Made by a program: the position numbers and the translations under genes
The notes under the pieces: model-generated
What the model saw: the letters and a program-made list of their open reading frames with translations, nothing else
The model's database searches: none
What the model was told of the DNA's origin: nothing
Part shown: one piece after another, positions 27,812 to 37,084 of the stretch
Layout: each line of letters starts with the position of its first letter
How positions within the stretch are numbered: the first letter of the stretch is position 1
DNA from: DATBGS01 sp036557885
GTDB taxonomy: Bacteria; Chloroflexota; Ktedonobacteria; Ktedonobacterales; DATBGS01
Assembly: GCA_036557885.1 (NCBI GenBank)
Contig: DATBGS010000148.1
Location: forward strand, 1-53,755
Length of the DNA stretch: 53,755 bases
Direction: 5' to 3'

Positions 27812-30715
27812 CTAATGCCCAATAAAACGGCCCCAGAATGTTGCCACGCGCTCGCGCAGCAGCCGATGCTCACCCTTTTCCAGGTACCGGTCGGTGGACC
27901 AGAGCCATTCTGCCTGCCCGCGCGCCTCTTCCAGCAGGCGGGTATCAGCCAGATTTGCCACGCGCAGTTCTGGCAAACCACTCTGGCGCGTGCCAAAGAA
28001 ATCGCCCGGCCCGCGCAGCTTCAGGTCTTCCTCCGCAAGCTGAAACCCGTTGAGCGTGCGCTCAATAATGCTCAAGCGCTCCTGCGCCTGGGGGCCAGAG
28101 CCTTCGCTCAACACAAAACAGTACGACTGATGCTCCCCGCGCCCCACGCGCCCGCGAAACTGATGCAACTGCGAGATGCCAAAGCGATCAGCATCCTCAA
28201 TCACCATCACCGTTGCGTTGGGCACATCTACCCCCACCTCAACGACGGCTGTTGCTACCAGCACATCCAGCTCTCCATCGCGGAAGCGGCGCATCACCTG
28301 CTCTTTTTCCATGCTCTTGAGTTCGCCATGCACCAGACCCAGGCGCAGCGTCGGAAAGACCTGGGCGCGCAGGCGCTCATATTCCGCAACAGCCGCCTTG
28401 ACCTCCAGCGTCTCTGATTCCTCAATCAACGGACAGATCACATATGCCTGGCGCCCCTCGGCCACCTGCTCGGCAATCACGCGATACGCCTCAGCACGGC
28501 GCGTGCCAGAACGCCAGCGCGTGACGATTTGCTGGCGGCCCGCAGGCATCTCATCCAGCGTTGAAATATCCAGGTCGCCATAGAGCGTCAGCGCCAGCGT
28601 GCGCGGGATGGGCGTGGCTGTCATCACCAGCATATGCGGGTTGTAGCCCTTTTGACGCAGCGCGTCACGCTGCGAGACGCCAAAGCGGTGCTGCTCGTCC
28701 ACAACTACAAAGCCCAGCCGGGCAAAACTGACGCCCTCTTGAATCAGCGCGTGCGTGCCCACGATGACCAGCGACTCCCCAGATTCTATGGCCGCCAGCA
28801 TGCTGGCGCGCTCTTTGGGCTTCTGGCTGCCGGTCAGCAGCGTCACCTGAATCCCAAATGGCTCCAGAAGTCGTGAAAGCGTGCGGTGATGCTGCTCGGC
28901 AAGAATCTCGGTGGGCGCCATGAGCACCCCTTGAAAGCCATTGGCTGCCGCCGTCAGCAGCCCCGCCGCAGCCACCACCGTTTTGCCGGAGCCAACATCG
29001 CCTTGCAGCAGCCGACACATCGGCTTGGCCTGCCCCAGATCAGCCAGAATCTCGCGGATGACCCGTCGCTGCGCCTTAGTGAAGCGGAAAGGCAGGCTCG
29101 CCTCAAATGGTTGTTCGATAGTCACCTTCCACAACCCCGAAGGTTCGATAGCGCCATCCAGGGCTGGGGCGCCCTTCGAGGTGAGCGGACCAGCATCCCT
29201 GTCTGTGGATGGAAAGGCAGGTACCATGTGAGCATCTGATCCCTCTGCCTCCGGTACGAAGATCAAACCAGGGTCAATGGGGAGCGCGACCCCGGCGGCG
29301 CCGCTGCTCCATTCCGCTCTGCGGGCCAGCATCCCCAGTTGAATCAGAAACAACTCATCAAACGCCAGCCGCCGCCTGGCCTGCACCAGGCGCGTTTCAT
29401 TTTCTGGATAATGATACTGGCTTACTGCTTGCGGCAGAGGCAACAAGCCTGCTTTTGAGCGAATGGGGGCGGGAAGATGCTCAACCATTAGCTCGGCGCA
29501 GCGGTCTACGGCCCATTTGGTATAGCGCCGCAGCGCTTTGGCGTTCAGCCCCTCGGTCAGATTATATATCGGCACCAATCGCCCGGTATTCACCAGATCG
29601 CCATGCTCCGGCAATTCGTGGCTGCGCACATTGAACTCCACGCGATTGCCAAAGCGCTGCTTCGTGCCGGTGAGCACGATATAGCTGCCCCGCGTCAACT
29701 GCTTGGCGAGATAGGGCTGATTAAACCAGACCGCCCGAATCTGGCCGGTTTCATCGGAGATACGCGCCAGGGTGCGCACGCGGCCATTGGCGCTGCGCAC
29801 ATTTTCCACCTCCCAGATCATTCCCATGATGGTGACGACCTGCTCCAGCGGAATCAGCCCGATGCGCTCCAGTTTGCTGTAATCATGGTGTTCGCGCGGA
29901 AAATACAGCAGCAAATCCTGAACGGTGCGAATCCCCAGGCGGTGCAGCTTTGCTTCTTGCGAAGGCCCAATCCCCGGCACTGCTGTCACCTGCGCCCGCA
30001 GCAGAAAGTGGCTCTCCAGCCTGGCAGGAGTCAGCGAGCTTTCGAGAGCCTCATCCTGCCACGCATCATCTTCTACAGCTTGATGCAACCCGCTCCCATC
30101 AGCCTCCTCTGGCTCAAGCCTAGTCCTTCCCCGAACCATGCTTCCTGGCGGGGCTTGCTGCTGAAAATCGCGCTCAGGCGGCGTTGGTTCATAGCGTGGC
30201 GCCCTTTGCGCTGGCGGCTCTGAGGGATAGGCTCCAGATGGCCTTGAGGCAGGCGCTGCGCGTGTCTGATCTCTTGTCAGACGTGGAGGGGCCGAAGATG
30301 CGGGAGGGGTGGCTGCTGGTTCTTGATAGGAGAAGCCCCCCGAACCCCCAGGAAGGCTGGGTCCGTCGTGGCTCCCGTCTTCCCTGGCAAGGTGCGCCAG
30401 CGCTGCCCGCACCTGCGCCGCTCGCTGCATCGGGTCCAGCGAGCGGTAGCCTTGTAGCGCCTGGCGAAGCTCTTGCTCAATTGGATGGACTGGCTGTGAA
30501 GGATGATTGCTCTCGTCAAGCGCCCCAGAACTGCGCAGATGCGCCACTTCCTCGGCCCAACGCTTAATAAACGCCTCCAGCCCCCCTGGACGCACCGCCT
30601 GATCGGTATGCCCAAGACGCTGTTCATGCAGCAAAATCTTCCGCGCCCTCTCAAGCACTGGTGGCAGCACGCCGTCCATCCCTCCTTTTAGTGTTTGCGT
30701 TGGTATTTGCGACAT
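27812..30715 (-). CDS. recG: ATP-dependent DNA helicase RecG with N-terminal extension
   Basis: Remodels stalled replication forks and Holliday junctions. 967 residues against about 690 in E. coli. The wedge/OB domain starts near residue 237 (VTAVPGIGPSQEAKLHRLGI). Helicase motifs follow: GDVGSGKT (about 572), APTEILAEQH, VVDEQHRFG (about 672), MTATPIPRTLAL and QLHQFRGRVGRGEHQSYC. The first 230 residues are extra: a helical part (about 1-110) and a Pro/Ser-rich disordered linker. ATG at 30715 has a weak ribosome-binding site; AAAGGAGG lies inside the frame and would favour a GTG at 30670. It follows the ArsA-like gene by 35 nt. Confidence 0.93.
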   Translation of the reverse strand: MSQIPTQTLKGGMDGVLPPVLERARKILLHEQRLGHTDQAVRPGGLEAFIKRWAEEVAHLRSSGALDESNHPSQPVHPIEQELRQALQGYRSLDPMQRAAQVRAALAHLAREDGSHDGPSLPGGSGGFSYQEPAATPPASSAPPRLTRDQTRAAPASRPSGAYPSEPPAQRAPRYEPTPPERDFQQQAPPGSMVRGRTRLEPEEADGSGLHQAVEDDAWQDEALESSLTPARLESHFLLRAQVTAVPGIGPSQEAKLHRLGIRTVQDLLLYFPREHHDYSKLERIGLIPLEQVVTIMGMIWEVENVRSANGRVRTLARISDETGQIRAVWFNQPYLAKQLTRGSYIVLTGTKQRFGNRVEFNVRSHELPEHGDLVNTGRLVPIYNLTEGLNAKALRRYTKWAVDRCAELMVEHLPAPIRSKAGLLPLPQAVSQYHYPENETRLVQARRRLAFDELFLIQLGMLARRAEWSSGAAGVALPIDPGLIFVPEAEGSDAHMVPAFPSTDRDAGPLTSKGAPALDGAIEPSGLWKVTIEQPFEASLPFRFTKAQRRVIREILADLGQAKPMCRLLQGDVGSGKTVVAAAGLLTAAANGFQGVLMAPTEILAEQHHRTLSRLLEPFGIQVTLLTGSQKPKERASMLAAIESGESLVIVGTHALIQEGVSFARLGFVVVDEQHRFGVSQRDALRQKGYNPHMLVMTATPIPRTLALTLYGDLDISTLDEMPAGRQQIVTRWRSGTRRAEAYRVIAEQVAEGRQAYVICPLIEESETLEVKAAVAEYERLRAQVFPTLRLGLVHGELKSMEKEQVMRRFRDGELDVLVATAVVEVGVDVPNATVMVIEDADRFGISQLHQFRGRVGRGEHQSYCFVLSEGSGPQAQERLSIIERTLNGFQLAEEDLKLRGPGDFFGTRQSGLPELRVANLADTRLLEEARGQAEWLWSTDRYLEKGEHRLLRERVATFWGRFIGH

Positions 30716-30750
30716 TGTGTCCGCGAATGTGCACGCGCCTCTGAATAGTT

Positions 30751-31923
30751 TTACGCGCTGGCAGCAACCGGCTCGAAATGAATTTCCAGGTGCTTGTTCA
30801 CAAAACGCGCGACCTTTGCCTCCATCGGCGCCAGCACCGCAGGCAGCGTCAACTCACGCTTGAAGTTGCCAACTTCAACGATCATCTCATCCATCTTTTT
30901 GGTCAGCACCACCTTATCCATCTCCACATGCGGCAGCGGCAAGCGCAAGATGTAGCCCTGCCCATTCCTGACCACCTCCTGTATCGGCCCGCGATAGAAG
31001 ACGCGCGTGGGGTCGTCCTCGCCAAACAGCAAATGTGCCAGCTTCCCCAGCGCGGCAACACCCAGAATCTCCTCTGCCTGATAGGGCGCCTCCCAGATTG
31101 GCAGCGGCTGGAAGGTATCGTGGATTTGCTTGCGGTAGCGCTCCTGGGACGACACCATATGCTGCACCAGCGCGTCCTGATAGTTGCCCTTGGGGAAGAC
31201 GCGATTGCACACCACCCCATCAATGGGATAGTTGTACAGCGCCAGATAGGTTTCGGCCCGCAGCGCCTCTTTGATCACCATCTTTTCCGGGTTTACCACC
31301 AGCCGGTACGAACTGGTTTCCGGGTCAATCAGCACCTCGCGCAGCGCCTTGACGCGCTCGTTCAGCTTCTGCAACGACTCAACCACGTTCACAGTTGAAG
31401 GCACAAAGGCTTTAAGCAATGGCCGCGCCATCGTCAGCGCTGTGCGTTGCAGGCCGCTGGTACGCCCCACATACCAGAGAAACGACTCCGGCAGGCTCAA
31501 GAGGCGCACCGTCTCGCCCGTTGGCGCGGCATCAATCACCACCACCTCAAAATCGCCATCACGCGCATTGCGATAAATATTCAGCAGGCTGACCAGTTCA
31601 TCCATCCCCGGAATGACGGCCATCTCCTCAGCCATCACCTCATCCATGCCCTGCTTTTTCAGCGTGGCGCCCACATACTGCTGCACCTTGCCCCACTGCT
31701 GGCGCATCTCCTCCAGCACATTCACTTCTTGCGCCCAGAGGTGCTCAGCCACCTGCACCGGCTCTGCCGTAAGCGACTGGTCCAGGCAATCGGCCAGACT
31801 ATGCGCCAGATCAGTGCTGACCACCAGCGTTCGCTTGCCCATCTCCGCAGCCCGCACCGCCGTTGCCGCTGAGATCGTCGTTTTGCCCACTCCACCCTTC
31901 CCCAGATAGAGAATGATCCGCAT
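30751..31923 (-). CDS. ArsA/Get3-family ATPase with HSP20-like C-terminal domain
   Basis: 390 residues. N-terminal deviant Walker A GKGGVGKT (8-15) with the signal Lys of the MinD/ArsA/Get3 group, DLAHSLADCLD, and switch II-like DAAPTGETVRLLSLPES. The C-terminal ~90 residues (around LRLPLPHVEMDKVVLTKK) match the ArsA HSP20-like domain. There is one ATPase unit, not the tandem form of plasmid ArsA, and no arsenite genes nearby, so arsenic export is unlikely. A chaperone-like role for membrane or tail-anchored clients is possible, by analogy to Get3. Followed by recG. Confidence 0.85.
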   Translation of the reverse strand: MRIILYLGKGGVGKTTISAATAVRAAEMGKRTLVVSTDLAHSLADCLDQSLTAEPVQVAEHLWAQEVNVLEEMRQQWGKVQQYVGATLKKQGMDEVMAEEMAVIPGMDELVSLLNIYRNARDGDFEVVVIDAAPTGETVRLLSLPESFLWYVGRTSGLQRTALTMARPLLKAFVPSTVNVVESLQKLNERVKALREVLIDPETSSYRLVVNPEKMVIKEALRAETYLALYNYPIDGVVCNRVFPKGNYQDALVQHMVSSQERYRKQIHDTFQPLPIWEAPYQAEEILGVAALGKLAHLLFGEDDPTRVFYRGPIQEVVRNGQGYILRLPLPHVEMDKVVLTKKMDEMIVEVGNFKRELTLPAVLAPMEAKVARFVNKHLEIHFEPVAASA

Positions 31924-32290
31924 GCTTCTTTATTCCTTTCGCCCCAGGCTCAACCGGTAGTAAGTGTATCATAGTTTTCCCCACCTCCCGCCAGAACTTC
32001 TTCGCCGCCAGCAGTTCCTCTCTACATCAGCATTGCATTTCTCTACAAAGAGGTACGCACAAGGCAGCCTCCTGGTTTGCATAACCAGGAAGAGCGGTAA
32101 GCAGCGACGCTTGAACTTTCTGGTTGGAAGGATTATCATACATGTGCATCGGACATTTTAGAAACCATATACGTATCATAAGAGAGATGGAGCGAGAGGC
32201 AGGCGTGAGGGGGAAGTCGCACATACCAATAATTCACCTGCGCTACACGCTCTTGGCAGCCACCGTTATCCTTTGAAGGAGCGAGCAGCA
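31924..32290. other. Divergent intergenic region, ArsA-like / MoxR-like
   Basis: 367 nt between divergent genes. It contains a candidate plus-strand promoter (32111-32139), a possible minus-strand -10 (TATGAT at 31973-31968) for the ArsA gene, and an 8-bp stem-loop TCCTGGTT/AACCAGGA (32070-32090). No gene is convincing here. Confidence 0.5.
32111..32139 (+). promoter_or_regulatory. Candidate promoter for the AAA+/VWA operon
   Basis: TTGAAC (32111-32116) and TATCAT (32134-32139) are separated by 17 nt. The predicted start near 32146 gives a leader of about 145 nt. Confidence 0.5.
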
Positions 32291-33694
32291 GTGCCCACCC
32301 AACAGAAACCTCGAACCATTGGTGAACTTCGACAGAGCAACTATCAGGTGCTCTCCACTAAAGAAGAGATGCGAAAGAACCTGATAGCCAAAATACGGAA
32401 AGGTGAAGAACTCTTCCCTGGAATTATCGGCTACGATGAGACGGTCATCCCGCAAATTGAAAACGTTATTTTGTCCGAGCAAGACCTGATCTTCCTTGGC
32501 GAACGCGGGCAGGCCAAAACCCGCATTGCGCGCAGCCTGGTCAATTTGCTCGATGAAGAAGTGCCCATCATTGCGGGCTGCGAGATCAACGATAATCCCT
32601 ACGAGCCGATCTGCCAGGCTTGCCGCCAGAAAGTTGCCGAGCAGGGCGACGACGTTGCTATCGTCTGGATTGGCCGTGACCGGCGCTATGGTGAGAAACT
32701 CGCCACGCCTGACATCACCATTTCGGACCTGATTGGCGAAGTGGACCCTATTCGCGTCGCTGAGGGGCGCTATCTGGCCGATGAACTGACCATCCATTAC
32801 GGTCTGATTCCCCGCACCAACCGGGGCATCTTCTGTATCAACGAGCTACCTGACCTGGCTGAGCGCATTCAGGTGGGGCTGCTGAACATCATGGAAGAAC
32901 GCGACGTGCAGATTCGTGGCTACAAAGTGCGTCTGCCGCTGGATGTCTATATCGTTGCCAGCGCCAACCCGGAGGACTATACGAATCGCGGGCGCATCAT
33001 CACGCCCTTAAAAGACCGCTTTGGCTCGGAGATACGCACGCATTACCCCCAGACCATTGAGCACGAGATTGCCATTATGGAAGCCGAAAGCGCCCGCTTT
33101 AACGCCGATAGTCTGGAAGTGATCTATCCCAAGTATATGAAAGAGATCGTAGCGGAGCTGACGCATCTGGCTCGCCGGAGCCAGGACATCAGCCAGCGCT
33201 CAGGGGTCAGCGTGCGCGTCTCTATCTCCAACTATGAGAACGTCTTGAGCAATGCTGTGCGGCGCGCTATCCGGCTCAATGAGCGTCAGGTTGCCCCGCG
33301 CATCAGCGACCTTCCCTCCGTGATCGCCTCCACCAGCGGCAAGATTGAACTCGACACCGTTGGCGAAGCCAAAGAAGATCGCATCATCCAAAAGCTCATC
33401 AAAAGCGCCATCGTCAAGGTCTTTAGCGACTATTTTGAAGTGCGCGAGTTTGAGCAGCTTGTTGCTGGATTTGACAAAGGGCTGAGCGTTCAGGCGTCCG
33501 ACATCTTACCTTCAATGGAATATGTCCATCAGCTTGACAAAGTTGGAGGACTGCGGCAGGCGATTAGCAAGCTCAACGGACACGGGAACCCGGCCTCGGT
33601 TGCCTCCGCTGTCGAGTTCATCCTGGAGGGCCTGCACCTGAATCGCCGTCTTAATAAGGATGAAACCGCCGGGCGTATCCGCTATCGTCGCTAA
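32291..33694 (+). CDS. MoxR/magnesium-chelatase-type AAA+ ATPase
   Basis: 467 residues. The Walker A is the chelatase-type GERGQAKT (70-77). The Walker B reads GIFCINELPDL, with Asn where Asp is usual; as I recall this is common in this group. Other AAA+ blocks are VASANPEDYTNRGRIITPLK and KDRFGSEIRTHYP. The GTG at 32291 has AAGGAG at 9 nt; the frame also opens at a TTG at 32273. Immediately downstream is a VWA-domain gene, a pairing typical of MoxR/VWA chaperones and ChlI/ChlD. The pair probably drives metal insertion or complex assembly, but the target is unknown. Confidence 0.85.
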   Translation: MPTQQKPRTIGELRQSNYQVLSTKEEMRKNLIAKIRKGEELFPGIIGYDETVIPQIENVILSEQDLIFLGERGQAKTRIARSLVNLLDEEVPIIAGCEINDNPYEPICQACRQKVAEQGDDVAIVWIGRDRRYGEKLATPDITISDLIGEVDPIRVAEGRYLADELTIHYGLIPRTNRGIFCINELPDLAERIQVGLLNIMEERDVQIRGYKVRLPLDVYIVASANPEDYTNRGRIITPLKDRFGSEIRTHYPQTIEHEIAIMEAESARFNADSLEVIYPKYMKEIVAELTHLARRSQDISQRSGVSVRVSISNYENVLSNAVRRAIRLNERQVAPRISDLPSVIASTSGKIELDTVGEAKEDRIIQKLIKSAIVKVFSDYFEVREFEQLVAGFDKGLSVQASDILPSMEYVHQLDKVGGLRQAISKLNGHGNPASVASAVEFILEGLHLNRRLNKDETAGRIRYRR

Positions 33695-33824
33695 CCGGCT
33701 ACCGTCACTCATCCCTCTTAGCAGGGAATAGCCTGGGGCCAGGAGTCTTTTGAGCGTGGCCCGTTCCATGATAGTTCATAAAGCGAAGGCTTCGGTTTCT
33801 GGTGTTCCAAAGAAGGGGTTCGCC

Positions 33825-36173
33825 ATGTTTTCCCGATATAACTACTCGCGTTGGGACGGCACTCAGCGACTTGACGATATGGATGCCGATGAAGTGCTGG
33901 AGGCGCTCTCCGAAGAATATCTCCGCGAGGGCGACCTGCGCCGCTCTCTGGAAAAATTACTGCGCGAGGGCTTTCGTGGGCGCGATGGTCAGCGGCGGAT
34001 GGGCCTGCAAGAACTGATGGAACGGGTGCGCAACCGCCGCCAGCAGCAAATGCAACGCTACAATCTCTCCTCCGTCATGGAGGACATCCTCAAAAAGTTG
34101 GAAGAAGTCAAACAGTTGGAGCGAGATGGCATCGAGCGGCGTCTCAACGAGGCGGGCATGCCACGCCAGACCAATCCAGATGGGCAGCCGGGCGACCCTT
34201 CTCAAACCGACCAGGGGCAGGATGATGCGCAAGGACAAGAAGGTCAGGACGACGCCCCTGGAGCAGCAGGACAGCGCGGCAACCAGGGACAGCGGGGAAT
34301 GCAAGGCCAGCGGGGGGCACAGGGGCAGCGCGGCGAGCAAGGGCAGCGCGGGCAAACTGGCGGGCAAGCTGGACAGCGCAGCAAACAGTCTGGGCAAAGC
34401 GGGCGCATGGGTGAAGAAGCCAGCGGGCAATCGGGGCAATCCGGCCAGGCCGGTGAGGGCGAGGAAGGGCAAAGCGGCACGCCCCAGGGGTCGCCTTCTG
34501 GCACGCCCGAAGGACTCGACCCGGAGATGCTGCGCAACATGCTGGAGAAGGTTGCCAACCGCAAGCTCCAGTTTCTAGACAACCTGCCCCCTGATGTCGG
34601 CGGCCAGATCAAGCAGTTGACCGACTACGACTTCATGGATGAGGGCGCGCGCCAGGCATTCCAGGAACTCTTGCAGATGCTCCAGCAGCAGGTCCAGCAG
34701 CAATTCTTCCAGGGCATGCAGCAAGCCATCCAGAATATGTCGCCCGAAGACCTCAAGCGCATGCGCGAGATGATCCGCGAACTCAACCAGATGCTGCGCG
34801 ACAAGCAGGAGGGCCGCGAGCCAGACTTCGACTCCTTCATGCAGAAATATGGGGATTTCTTTGGCCCCGGCATCAACAACCTGGATGACCTGATTGATCA
34901 GATGCAGCGTCAATCGGCGCAGATGCAGGCTCTCATGGACAGCATGCCCGGCGAAATGCAAGACCAACTGCGCGGCATGGTAGATCAAATGCTGGGGGAT
35001 GACCGTATCCGCGTGGATATGATGGAACTGGCCGCCAACCTGGAGGCGCTTTCCCCCAACCCCTATCGCACGCAGTTCAACGTGCATGGCGATCAGCCGC
35101 TCACACTTTCTGAGGCGCTGCGGCTGATGGGCGACCTGCAAGGCTTAGATGAGCTAGAGCGCCAGATGCGCGATGCGCGGCGGATGGATGATCTGAGCGG
35201 GATTGATCAGGAAAAGCTGCGCCAGTTGCTGGGCGATGAAGAGGGCCAGGCGCTTGACCAACTCAAAGAACTGCTCAAGATGCTGGAGGACGCTGGCTAT
35301 ATCCAGCGGCAGGGCAATCGCTGGGAACTGACCGCGCGCGGCATCCGCAAGATTGGGCAGAAAGCCCTGCAAGACATCTTTGCTCAGCTCAAACGGGACC
35401 GCGTTGGCCGCCACACCACCCCTACGCGCGGCGTGGGCGGCGAGCGCATTGACGAAAGCAAGCTCTATCAATTCGGTGATCCGTTCCTGCTGGACCTGCA
35501 AAAAACCCTGATGAACTCCATCCACCGCAACGGAGTGGGCACGCCGGTCAAGCTAGAAAAAGACGACTTCGAGGTCTATCGCACTGAATTTACCACCCGT
35601 TCGTCAACGGTGCTCATGTTGGATATGAGCATGAGCATGGTCTATAACTATTGCTACCTCGCCGCAAAACGGGTGGCAATCGCCCTGGAGAGCCTGATTC
35701 GCGGCCAGTTCCCGCACGACCATCTCTCCATCATCACCTTCTCGCATATCGCCCGGCAGCGCAAACCAGAAGAACTGGCCGGGCTGGGGTCGTATGACCA
35801 CGAACGCGGTACCAACATGGCGCATGGGTTAATGCTGGCCCGTCAGATTCTGAGCAAACACAAAAGTTCCAATCGCCAGATCATCATGATCACCGATGGC
35901 GGTCCAACCGTGTCATATGAAGATGGCGAGTGGTGGTTTGACTATCCACCCAACTTCCGCGCCCAGGCCCAAACGCTGAAGGAGGCGCAGCGCTGCACGC
36001 GCGAGGGCATCGTCATCAACACCTTTATGCTGGAACGCGACCCCTGGATGATTCAATTTGTCAATGAAATGGCGCAGGTCAACGGCGGACGCACCTTCTT
36101 TGCCACTCCAGATAACCTGGGCGAATACCTGCTAGTGGACTACGTGACCAACAAGCGCAAGCGGGTCAAGTAA
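33825..36173 (+). CDS. VWA-domain protein with internal collagen-like repeat
   Basis: 782 residues. The N-terminal 120 residues are helical. A disordered Gly/Gln-rich section follows, including GXY triplets (146-181), then a Met/Gln-rich helical region, and a C-terminal VWA domain with MIDAS motif DMSMS (about 598) and TDGGP. MIDAS-containing VWA proteins act with AAA+ partners; the ATPase gene is directly upstream (130 nt). The chosen ATG has AAGGGG upstream; the frame starts 25 codons earlier but lacks a ribosome-binding site. No signal peptide, so it is probably cytoplasmic. Substrate unknown. Confidence 0.85.
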   Translation: MFSRYNYSRWDGTQRLDDMDADEVLEALSEEYLREGDLRRSLEKLLREGFRGRDGQRRMGLQELMERVRNRRQQQMQRYNLSSVMEDILKKLEEVKQLERDGIERRLNEAGMPRQTNPDGQPGDPSQTDQGQDDAQGQEGQDDAPGAAGQRGNQGQRGMQGQRGAQGQRGEQGQRGQTGGQAGQRSKQSGQSGRMGEEASGQSGQSGQAGEGEEGQSGTPQGSPSGTPEGLDPEMLRNMLEKVANRKLQFLDNLPPDVGGQIKQLTDYDFMDEGARQAFQELLQMLQQQVQQQFFQGMQQAIQNMSPEDLKRMREMIRELNQMLRDKQEGREPDFDSFMQKYGDFFGPGINNLDDLIDQMQRQSAQMQALMDSMPGEMQDQLRGMVDQMLGDDRIRVDMMELAANLEALSPNPYRTQFNVHGDQPLTLSEALRLMGDLQGLDELERQMRDARRMDDLSGIDQEKLRQLLGDEEGQALDQLKELLKMLEDAGYIQRQGNRWELTARGIRKIGQKALQDIFAQLKRDRVGRHTTPTRGVGGERIDESKLYQFGDPFLLDLQKTLMNSIHRNGVGTPVKLEKDDFEVYRTEFTTRSSTVLMLDMSMSMVYNYCYLAAKRVAIALESLIRGQFPHDHLSIITFSHIARQRKPEELAGLGSYDHERGTNMAHGLMLARQILSKHKSSNRQIIMITDGGPTVSYEDGEWWFDYPPNFRAQAQTLKEAQRCTREGIVINTFMLERDPWMIQFVNEMAQVNGGRTFFATPDNLGEYLLVDYVTNKRKRVK
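34269..34358 (+). repeat. Five tandem 18-nt repeats coding collagen-like GXY triplets
   Basis: Within the VWA gene, five 18-nt units each encode Gly-Gln-Arg-Gly-X-Gln (X = Asn, Met, Ala, Glu; the last unit ends Gln-Thr). Flanking triplets bring the run to about 12 consecutive GXY triplets. The arrangement looks like slippage-prone expansion. Seen directly in sequence. Confidence 0.85.
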
Positions 36174-36198
36174 CTATCATTGCGGTGAGAGTTGGGGA

Positions 36199-37020
36199 AT
36201 GGCAGAAAACGAGGCGCTGCGCACACGCAATCAGGCAAACCAGGCACCGGCTGATCTGGAATACCTGACCGCTGGTGCGCAGCGTCTTGGCTTGCATCTC
36301 ACCCCTGAACAACTCCAGCAGTTCCTGCGCTTTCGAGTTCTGCTGCTGGAGTGGAATGAGCGCGTCAACCTGACCGCCATTACTGACCCCCAGGACATCT
36401 TGCTCAAGCACTTTCTCGATTCGCTCACCTGCCTGCTGGCAATCCCCCAATGGCAAGCACGCAAAGAGGGGGAGCAAGCGGAGAAAGCGGAGAGAGAGGG
36501 AAAGGCAGAAGCGCTGCAATTGCTGGATGTGGGCAGCGGTGGCGGCTTTCCAGGGATACCGCTGGCGCTAGCCTGCCCTGCCTGGGAAGTGACGCTGCTG
36601 GAGGCCACCGGTAAAAAAGTGCGCTTTCTGGAAGAAGCCATCAGGCAGCTTGAGCTACGTCATGTGGCTGCGCTCCAGGGACGCGCTGAAGAAGTGGCCC
36701 ACGATGCCCGCCACCGCGCACACTATGATCTGGTAACGGCGCGCGGATTAGCCAGCCTGCCAATTCTTCTGGAATATTGTCTGCCCTTTTGCCGTCCTGG
36801 TGGGCTGGTGATTGCCCAGAAAAAAGGCGAGATCAGCGCAGAAATTGAGAGCGGCAAACGCGCGGCAGAAGCGCTGGGAGGACGCTTGCACAGCGCCCAG
36901 CCGATTGCATTGCCTGGGCTGGAAGATCAGCGCGTGCTGGTCGTCTTCGAGGCCACACAGAAAACGCCAGCCCTCTATCCGCGTCGGGCTGGCGCTCCGG
37001 CAAAACACCCTTTGGGCTAA
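36199..37020 (+). CDS. rsmG: 16S rRNA (guanine527-N7)-methyltransferase
   Basis: Methylates N7 of G527 in the 530 loop. 273 residues, longer than typical (about 210-240) because of an N-terminal extension and an insert (REGKAEA region). It has WNERVNLTAI, KHFLDSL, the SAM motif LLDVGSGGGFPGIPLALACP, and the C-terminal RRAGAPAKHPLG found in RsmG. ATG start. It follows the VWA gene by 25 nt, so it may be co-transcribed, and is convergent with purA. RsmG loss gives low-level streptomycin resistance in other bacteria, so its presence with the S12 variant is of interest. Confidence 0.93.
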   Translation: MAENEALRTRNQANQAPADLEYLTAGAQRLGLHLTPEQLQQFLRFRVLLLEWNERVNLTAITDPQDILLKHFLDSLTCLLAIPQWQARKEGEQAEKAEREGKAEALQLLDVGSGGGFPGIPLALACPAWEVTLLEATGKKVRFLEEAIRQLELRHVAALQGRAEEVAHDARHRAHYDLVTARGLASLPILLEYCLPFCRPGGLVIAQKKGEISAEIESGKRAAEALGGRLHSAQPIALPGLEDQRVLVVFEATQKTPALYPRRAGAPAKHPLG

Positions 37021-37084
37021 AGTTGGGGAGGCTCGGCTCTGGTAGGGATATTGAGTAGGCTCAAGTTGGGCGAGCATCAGTCGC

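Noticed and set aside
30751..31923. ArsA-like gene as arsenic resistance
   Set aside because: Only one ATPase unit is present, and there is no arsB, arsC, arsR or acr3 nearby.
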